From Gnetum montanum (lineage: Eukaryota; Streptophyta; Gnetopsida; Gnetales; Gnetaceae), in the NCBI GenBank assembly GCA_015680685.1, contig MNCI01003297.1:532726-596725 (forward strand): 64,000 nt of DNA, given 5' to 3'. Below are positions 57,187 to 64,000 of the stretch, one piece after another. Numbering within the stretch: position 1 is the first letter of the stretch; each line of letters starts with the position of its first letter. Made by a program: the position numbers and the translations under genes. The notes beneath the pieces were generated by a model. That model saw only the letters and a list, made by a program, of their open reading frames with translations. It was not told the origin of the DNA and ran no database searches.

Positions 57187-58584
57187 TGTAGTGTCTGAAA
57201 ACATCAGTGGTTGGAACACTGAGAGGTTATCAAGTGCACAACCTAACCCCGAATCCATGCAAGGGCCATGCTAGAGAAAACGGAAACGAGGTGCCCTGAA
57301 TGGTCTAGTCGATCAGACAAGGACTTACACGGTGTGCAATAACCATTTGCAAACAGTAATTTTAGAATGTAATGTGCGGAGGTTGGAATGAAAGAGAACA
57401 TAGCACTTGTAACAGTAAAAACGTATCAAAGTATGTAACCCATACAATAAACATAAATGAATACATGAAGATGCAACATATACACTATAGTAAAATAGAA
57501 TGAGAGTTTGGATAAGGAGATGCACCACCCCAAAATTGAGGGATCTGATTTTTCTTTGAATGATGGATGTGCATAACTAATGTGCAGTGTTGTACAAGCA
57601 TAGCTGAGCAATGGAACTATATGGTCACAATTCCTGGGATGCTACAAATGTGGTGCAAGTATGCACAAATAAGTTGATGCTTGTTGGACTGAGAGCTGCT
57701 ATGCTGGAGTGGGAGAGAGATTTGGAAGACTCCAATGCTAAGATTCACCACTCATTAGCCTTCTACTCGCTAATCTTCTTGCCCCCTGTTAACTGATAGA
57801 AGCTTTGTGCTTAAAAATGATCATGTCCAAGGAATGCCAACCACTTGGGAATGCCAATGGTCAAGGAATGCCAACTGTTGGGGAATGCCAATAGTTAAGG
57901 AATGCCAACTGTTGGGGAATGCCAACAGTTAGGGAATGCCAACTACTGGGGAATGCCAATAGTCAAGAAATGCCAACCACTAGGAAGTGCCAATAGTCAA
58001 GGAATCCAACTAATGGGAAATGCCAACAATCAGGGAATGCCAACTGTTGGGGAATGCCAACAGTCATGGAATGCCAACTGCTAGGAAATGCCAATAGTCA
58101 AGGAATCCAACTGTTGGGGAATGCCAATAGTCAAGGAATGCCAACTCTTGAAAAATTGGGATTCCAAGGGTATTTATAGGGCTAGGGTTAGTCCAAAATG
58201 TGGATTAGGTGCCATGTGGCAGTGTGGTGGGTGGGACCACGTTGTCTACTATGCTCGTCCAAAGTTATGTGTAGGACACAGGATGCTTACAGTGTTAAGT
58301 TGGCTACATTGTGCTATGCTGCATAGCTTGAAAACTGTGCTACGTTGTGCTCACCACTGCGCTATGCTACACAACATGACATGGTGCTACGCTGCGCTAT
58401 GCTACACAACATGACATCTATGCAGAAAGTGCCATCATTTTGACACTTAGAAAAATTTTGCAAATCTGATAGTTGGAGTTGACTACATCCAACACTTCAA
58501 AAAATGTGGGCAAAGTGCCATTGTTTTGACACTTAGCCAAATTTGCAGTCATGATGCTAAGACTCAAAATTTTGTGGTGTTTCA
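57187..58584 (-). repeat. 5' LTR of minus-strand element
   Basis: 1398 bp. The TATA box CCTATAAATACCC lies near 58165-58180 on the minus strand. The minisatellite has 19 units (57829-58160) against 12 in the other LTR. Confidence 0.85.
57829..58160. repeat. Minisatellite in right LTR (19 units)
   Basis: Same 17-bp family as 50885-51090, mostly as alternating CAACTGTTGG and CAATAGTCAA dimers, with some runs of one unit type. Confidence 0.85.
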
Positions 58585-58589
58585 AAAGT

Positions 58590-58922
58590 ATACATTTAGG
58601 TTTGAAGATCTAGCTCGAATGAGAAAAATTGTGTGTTATTACTATGGAAAGTATGGGCATATATCACCATATTATTATTTGAGCATGAAATAGTATAACA
58701 TGACTTCTTGACTTATTAACAAAATCCTAGTAAGAATGTCTTGCAAGTTAGAAAGATTTGGAGAGCCAAGGAAATGGAGCAAGAGGGAGAAACAAGTGCA
58801 CATACTTCCCTTCTAACTACCAAAAACTCCATAAGGAAGAAACAAGTATTTGGGGATCTAGAAACATCCAATAACAAAAAGGGAGGAACTCTAAATGGAG
58901 AACCTCATTATAAACCTGCTTG
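58590..58922 (+). pseudogene. Copia Gag, distal part with decayed second zinc knuckle
   Basis: RFEDLARMRKIVCYYYGKYG then HISPYYY is the CxxC-GKxGHxxPxC knuckle of Sirevirus-like Copia, with two Cys now Tyr (G-to-A). QVRKIWRAKEMEQEGETSAH follows. This resumes the frame cut at 50240. A strong donor-like AAGGTAAGTAT sits at 58947-58957. Confidence 0.65.
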
Positions 58923-58950
58923 AGCAAGCAACTTCATAGAGCAAGCAAGG

Positions 58951-59378
58951 TAAGTATGAATCCTTGACTTAGATTATGCTTCTTATTTACAACTTACGCA
59001 AAGTGGAAGTAGTCATGTCTCTTTGCCTAGGTTTTTTTAGTTATAATCATCCTTGGTAGAATCCCACAGTGTTTAACATTATTTTCCATTTTATTATGCC
59101 CTAAGGAGAACACTCATATAGTTAAGACATCTTACTATTTTGAGAGACATCTCACTAAAGACATCTTAGCCAAGACATCTAAACTAAGACATTCCAACTA
59201 AGGTCAAGATGTCTCACTGATCTTTAATTTAACTTAGGCAAGATGTCTCACTTTTCCTTGATATGTCTCATGCGTGCCACATGTTCCCCTTTTCATCACT
59301 TTCCAAGCTAAGTTGTCCTACCTAAGTTGTCCAAGGCTTTCTCTATGCTATAGTTCCACTCCTTTTTGCTTGGTTTTT
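58951..59378 (+). promoter_or_regulatory. Region upstream of the Copia 3' ORF with LTR-type motif array
   Basis: 59125-59275 holds at least eight AGACATCT/AGATGTCTC-type motifs, the same motif that crowds the Copia LTR at 47968-48190. A weak TATA-like CTATGCTATAG lies at 59343. Promoter role is inference. Confidence 0.45.
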
Positions 59379-61038
59379 ATGGCTCACAAGAAGATAGAAA
59401 CATTAAGGCAACCTCCACACAAGTCCAAGAGCCCAAAAGGAGCATCTTTAAGCAAATTGAGCTTGTACCAATCCCATTTCCTCTCAATAGATGCTCAGAA
59501 TAGGTTTGAAAATAATTGCTATGTATCTATTATTTTTGAACACAATTTAAAATTCTGTTAATGTCATCAACAAGCATTGTTGTCATATTTTGAGTTTCTT
59601 GGTTGGATAACTATTGTTTCCATGATGGTGTGTATTCTTGAAGTGTTGGTATGAGAATTTTTTAGTAATATTGTTGTTACAAATGCTTCTATTGGGGCTT
59701 TCACTTCCATGTTTGGGGAAGGTTATTGTTGAAATATCCTCTCAAGTTATCAATGCTTTTCTTGGGATTTCTACTGTTGATGTTTACAAGGTTATTATTC
59801 ACTCTATGGAGGATATGTTCACTAATGGTATCATTCCTATCATAGATGATGAATTATGTGATGCAATTTATGGTAGATTAGTTTCATTCAGAGGTGGTAA
59901 AATATATAGACATTAGATGTCTTAGGATGCCTTCACTCTTTTCCTTATTGAAATGTATAATATTATTCTCAAAGGGGAAAGTTACAATTACTTGATTCCA
60001 TCATAGGAATTTGTGTTATACTACTTGTTGATAGGAAAATTGTTACATTTGGGACATATTATTTGTAGGGACATGTTGGGCATGCTTACCCGAGAACACA
60101 TCTATGTATAGCCCCTTCTTATTAGTCTACTTGTATGCTAGGTGGGTGTTCCCATTTCAGATCTTTCTATTCTAAAAGGGAATAGGAGTCTTACTGAGTA
60201 CTATGAGAAGAGGAGTGTAACTCATGCAGAATCCACAACTCCTTCATCATCTTAGGGACATAGGAGGTAAGGATCTTCTCCACCATAGGTAGTAGCTCAA
60301 CTTAGATGATCTAGGTCTATTAGTGCTTGAGTAGGATCTTCCTTAAAGAATTTTTTATGCTCTATAGCCAAGAAAATGGGAAATATTGGGAAAAATATTT
60401 CTTACATTTGTCAAAGAATGGATTTAGTAGGTCTTCCTCCTTGTCCTAGTTGTCTTCAGTTTGAGAAGATTGTGACTCCACATTGGATAGATAGTGAAGG
60501 AGATCTAGAACCTGTCGACACTCTATAGTAGAAGGACTTCTTGAGCATATGATTAGGGAAATGAATTAGATTTTGAAGAATTAGCAGGAGACCAACACAT
60601 GACCAAGGGAAGCTCATTCCTCATATTGAGTAGCCAGCACTAGATGCATTTTTGTGGGGGGAGTCTTTTGAAAGGCTCGCCAAACATTTTAGAAGTGATG
60701 ATGTACCATAGTAATTTGAGCAGCAGGTCATGGATAGCATTTTTGGTGTAGTAGCATAGTGGGAACAAGATATTTCCAAAACTTATTAGTGTAAAACTAC
60801 TCCAACATCTTCTAGGCAAACTTCATCTCATCCTTCTTCATCTTCTCAATTTCATGTAAAGATTCATTCTAGATGATGACCTGTTACAATTGCCTTTGAT
60901 GACGACGATGACAATGACATTTAGTAGATCTCCCACTCTAGTACCAATAGTGATGATAATGAGAAACAGACTTACAAGTCTACATGTAATGCATTTAATT
61001 TTGATGATGATACTGTTAGCACATTTTATCCATTTTAA
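59379..61038 (+). pseudogene. Copia 3' ORF with plant-transposon-protein-like domain
   Basis: ATG 59379 (MAHKKIETLRQPPHKSKS). The basic start is followed by RFENNCYVSIIFEHNLKFC, then LLSYFEFLGWITIVSM and EFFSNIVVTNASIGAFTSM. After a frameshift near 59700: VEISSQVINAFLGISTVDVY, LHLGHIICRDMLGMLTREHI, CIAPLLISLLV. The string (reach FEFLGW, EFFxN, INxFLGI, LxxGxIIxxxM, IxxPLLI) resembles the plant-transposon-protein domain also suggested for the Gypsy ORF3. The C-terminal third is acidic (FDDDDDND) and ends DDTVSTFYPF then TAA. Function unknown. Confidence 0.55.
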
Positions 61039-62589
61039 TGGAGCAATAATATGGAATCAATAGATATGGTAAAACGATATATAAAAATAAAAAGAGATGT
61101 ATTTGAAGACCATAAGTAACACTGCCTATTTATGTTTTTGGAAAATGATTTATTTAGTGCTGTTCTTTTGGTTTTTATACTTATATGAACTATAACTGGG
61201 AGTCGAAGATGAATTATTTCTTAGTCCTCAATGTCTTTGGATTTTAGAGATTAAGGTGGATACATATGCAATCAAAATTTCTTTTGCTTAAAGTTAAATT
61301 TAGCATAAGTCTATTAAAAATCCTTACATTTAAAGATTTTGGTGAAGACAGTTAATTTGGAATAAGCATTTTGACAAAAACTCATGGCTATGTTAACAAC
61401 AATTTGACAAGTTTGCAGTTGAGAAAAACACTGCAACGTTATCAAGGGAAATCCTATGTGACTAATTATTGGATGCTCTAGAAAATGAAAGAAAATAATT
61501 GAAATTAGGGATGGGAATAGTGAAGGTCTGCAATTGATTTATGAAATAATACCCAAAGTTACTGGAACCACAATAAAGTGGGAGTTAACGTTGTTAATCA
61601 AAATCATTGCTCCAACAAGGGTAGAAATAAGTGACATAGTTCATCATCTTAAACATTGTATTATTAAGTTTATTTTTTCTACTTGAGAAACAACATCTAT
61701 CCAAGGAGAAAAATAACAACAGATTGTTATTAGTAACATTGCATCATGATTTCTTTTTCCTACACAACCATCAAAACCAAAAAATTTCACACTTACCTAC
61801 ATGCAGAAATTTAATCGTCACAACTACAATTTTCATAGAAAAAGGAGATAATCCTAATGTGTGGCAATGTTGGAAGTATGGCCAAGGTAAACCAAAAAAC
61901 AAAGAAAGGTGATTAAACATTCAATGAGAGTTTAGTTTGGCCAAAGAGGGCCAATTACAAATCCTCAAAGAAAAAACCAAAACAAGTAAAATGGATGGTT
62001 TAAAATCCAACGCTAATGGTAATAGTGAAGGTGGTGCTGATGCAAGGATCATAATGGATGGGGATGTAGTTTCTTTCAATAGCAACGAAGTTGGAAACGT
62101 CGACATTTGTAGGGCAAGAACAAGTCAACAGGTGGAGTTCAAAACATTTCCAAACAAATCTTCAATTGCCAGAACATGCAGCAACATGCCAAGGGTGTTG
62201 AATGAAGTGACAAATCCAACACATGCTTGCCCATCATATTGACACTACTCTTGCCATTGGGAAATGTAGTTGTGGGACAATGAGAAATGTAGCAATGAGG
62301 GTAGTGTAGCAACAGGAACATGGTAGCAACAAACCCTTGCACCCGAACTACATCGAAAAAAATTCTGATTGTTGTTTTAACCTCAAGGTTGTGATGAAGT
62401 ATTAATAAAAACATTATGTATACTATGGTGGATATAAGTGGTAGCATAAGTTTGGAGAAGTAATATATGCAAAAGTGTCAAAGTTGCAATTTATAGGGAC
62501 AAATCTATAGAACTTTACTTGTTCAAAGTAAATTTTCACATGATTAAGTTATACAAAAACCTAATTAAAATTCCTAAATATTTGTATTT
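61039..62589. other. 3' part of Copia region and unassigned sequence
   Basis: AT-rich. A 101-codon open stretch at 61937-62242 (KEGQLQILKEKTKTSKMDG) has no recognised domain. No LTR partner for 47801 was found here. Confidence 0.4.
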
Positions 62590-63940
62590 GAAAGGACACT
62601 TGCCAATTGTGGCATGTATTTTTCCAATTTTTGTAACTTCCTATGATAACTTTTATGATATTTGTTACCAAGGAAACACTTGGCATTTGTAACTTAAATT
62701 TCTCATAATCCCCCATGGAGGCTATAACTCCTAAGGTGGTTATAAATTTATATGCCTAAGATATATGTAAGACCCATAACGTCTCATGATTATTGTAACT
62801 ACCTTTAGGTCACTATAAAAGGATCTTCAAAGGTAGATTTTGGAGGACAAGATTTGGAAAAAGATAATTGAATATTATTTGTAGGATGGCTTGCTAAAGA
62901 AGTCAATTTGGCTATTTTGTTTTAATCCTATGAGTTCTTTTCTTCCCATTTTGTTTTAGTTACTTAGCCAATGGTTTAGATAGTATCATGCTTCATATTT
63001 AATTTTGGGATTTGTCCTAGGTTGCTTTTATAGCTCTATTTTTGTGCAATATTAGACTCCTATTAAGATTTGTTATAGAAGAGCTCATATTGTTGAAAGC
63101 CTCAAGAGTAATTTAATAGTAATGTATTAACAAAATTTCCATGTTTTGAGCATAGAGAATCTAGGAAAATCTTTTGGTATTTTAATAGGACTGAAATAGC
63201 TTCTTTATTTTTAAAGTGTACTACCTTGGTATTTTAATCAAGAAATTGTTAAATTTTTTTGAAAGTTCTATTGAATGTAGTCTTTGACATCTATTAACTA
63301 GCCAAAATAGACACTTGTACTTTGTTGTTTACACAACGATTTTTGGTAGTATAATAAGATTGTCTTTATGAAATTGCTTGTTAAGCTTACAAAGTTTTGA
63401 ATAATTCATAGTTATTAAATTGGGAATATCTTTATTGTGAAGTGTTTCCTTGTGTCAATTTATCTTTCTTAAACATTTGAAATTTTACAAAAATCTACTT
63501 TCTTTTCTTTTCTCTTTCTAAGTCCATTGAATCTCTCTCTATTTTTAGTTTTCTTATGGAAGTTTCTCACTAGGGAAAATTAGGAGTAGTTTGGAAAAAT
63601 TTTGCTCAAATGTTTTTGTGAAATTTTATTTGTTACAAATAGGTATTATAAGGACCATATAGACTAAGTGATTGGATAAAATAGGAACCTTCAACAACTC
63701 ATAGTATTTGACAAAGTTAACTAAATCTCCTTTATGAAAGTCGATTACAATTTATACATAAACCAACCATTTCAAAATTCACAACAACAAACACATACTC
63801 ATGTCTAGTACATTTCATAACTACTAAGTTTATTTGGAGGTATTTGGGCCTTGGTGTTCCTAGAGATCAACAAGCACCTAAACGCTGTTTGGAGAAGCTT
63901 GTTGGGGGTTTGGTCCCAAGCAATTGCTAACAATTATTTT
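62590..63940 (+). repeat. Long dispersed repeat, copy 2
   Basis: Reverse-complement relative of 29102-30470, aligned by eye over most of its length. ACTATAAAAGGATC is a TATA-like box near 62815. A pyrimidine-rich zone lies at 63500-63560, and GGCCTTGGTGTTCC at 63847. No ORF. Confidence 0.65.
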
Positions 63941-64000
63941 GGAACTAGAAAGAGGATGAAAAATTTGTCATCTAAGTTTATAAGCCTAATAGTCCTAGCA

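Larger units (their letters stand above)
50241..58584 (-). mobile_element. Minus-strand gag-protease Gypsy element (TR-GAG-like)
   Basis: LTRs 57187-58584 (5') and 50241-51555 (3'), both TGTAGT to GTGTTTCA on the plus strand. Flanks GAAGT (50236-50240) and AAAGT (58585-58589) form a 4/5 duplication. Primer site next to the right LTR and purine tract next to the left LTR fix the minus orientation. Coding remnants are gag (56186-54979 and beyond) and protease (54073-53572). No RT, RNase H or integrase is seen in the remaining 1.7 kb, so it looks non-autonomous. Confidence 0.85.
47801..61100 (+). mobile_element. Copia (Sirevirus-like) element, pol deleted, split by a minus-strand element
   Basis: Presumed 5' LTR 47801-48745 (start TGTTGACC; pyrimidine-rich end TTCAACCCCCTTTCTAAG). 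Primer site TGGTATTGAAGC. Gag 48809-50235, interrupted at 50240, and resumed at 58590 with a second zinc-knuckle region. No protease, integrase or RT is visible between 58930 and 59379. A 3' ORF follows (59379-61038). I did not find a 3' LTR, so the right limit is approximate. Confidence 0.65.

Noticed and set aside
57829-58160. Regular short repeats that could suggest a CRISPR array
   Set aside because: Units are contiguous and imperfect, with no unique spacers, and lie in a plant LTR. It is a minisatellite.
61937-62242. 101-codon open frame, Lys/Ser/Asn-rich
   Set aside because: No recognisable domain, no homologue in the window and an overlapping minus frame; not reported as a gene.

Overview
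The window reads as heterochromatic nuclear DNA of a seed plant with a large, repeat-rich genome. A gymnosperm is plausible, but the sequence does not decide it. I see no intact host gene, rRNA, tRNA gene or CRISPR array. Nearly everything is LTR retrotransposon, LINE or SINE-like sequence in several nesting levels, with coding frames broken by stops and frameshifts. Many stops sit where a related copy has glutamine, as expected from C-to-T decay of methylated DNA.

Layout. 1-12634 is the 3' part of an Athila-like Gypsy element ('H': integrase, long 3' non-coding module, 3' LTR) inserted in a SINE-like repeat. It is itself interrupted at 1012-9583 by a complete element ('El-1') that keeps gag and a 3' ORF but has no pol. 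13037-26296 is a complete decayed relative ('El-2') with gag, protease, RT/RNase H, integrase and the 3' ORF, flanked by a perfect GTATA duplication. 27041-29096 holds two solo LTRs in opposite orientation. 29102-30470 and 62590-63940 are an inverted pair of one repeat family. 30680-32345 is a cluster of gene fragments: an L12-like start, a GNAT acetyltransferase and a PPR gene with deleted repeats. 32960-47630 is LINE territory: two 5'-truncated copies on the minus strand and one longer plus-strand copy, split by 'El-3' (39396-46741), an H-family element with a truncated 5' LTR and an internally deleted pol. 47801-61100 is a Copia (Sirevirus-like) element split by a minus-strand gag-protease element (50241-58584).

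Main observation. Downstream of pol, the Athila-like elements carry a second transcription-unit-like module. El-1 and El-2 each contain an internal copy of their own U3 palindromes plus a TATA box. About 260 nt further on comes a conserved GGGTRA donor, a short intron, and an acceptor directly abutting the ATG (AG|ATG) of a roughly 930-codon ORF3. That ORF has a plant-transposon-protein-like domain and a long coiled coil. H and El-3 keep the donor and acceptor region (El-3's acceptor now reads AA|ATG) but have only an ORF3 remnant. A Copia 3' ORF in the same window seems to carry the same domain and is also preceded by a copy of its LTR motif array. Polypurine-tract-like motifs recur after int, before the intron, and before the 3' LTR.

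All assignments come from reading the sequence and its translations by eye. No database search or alignment program was run.
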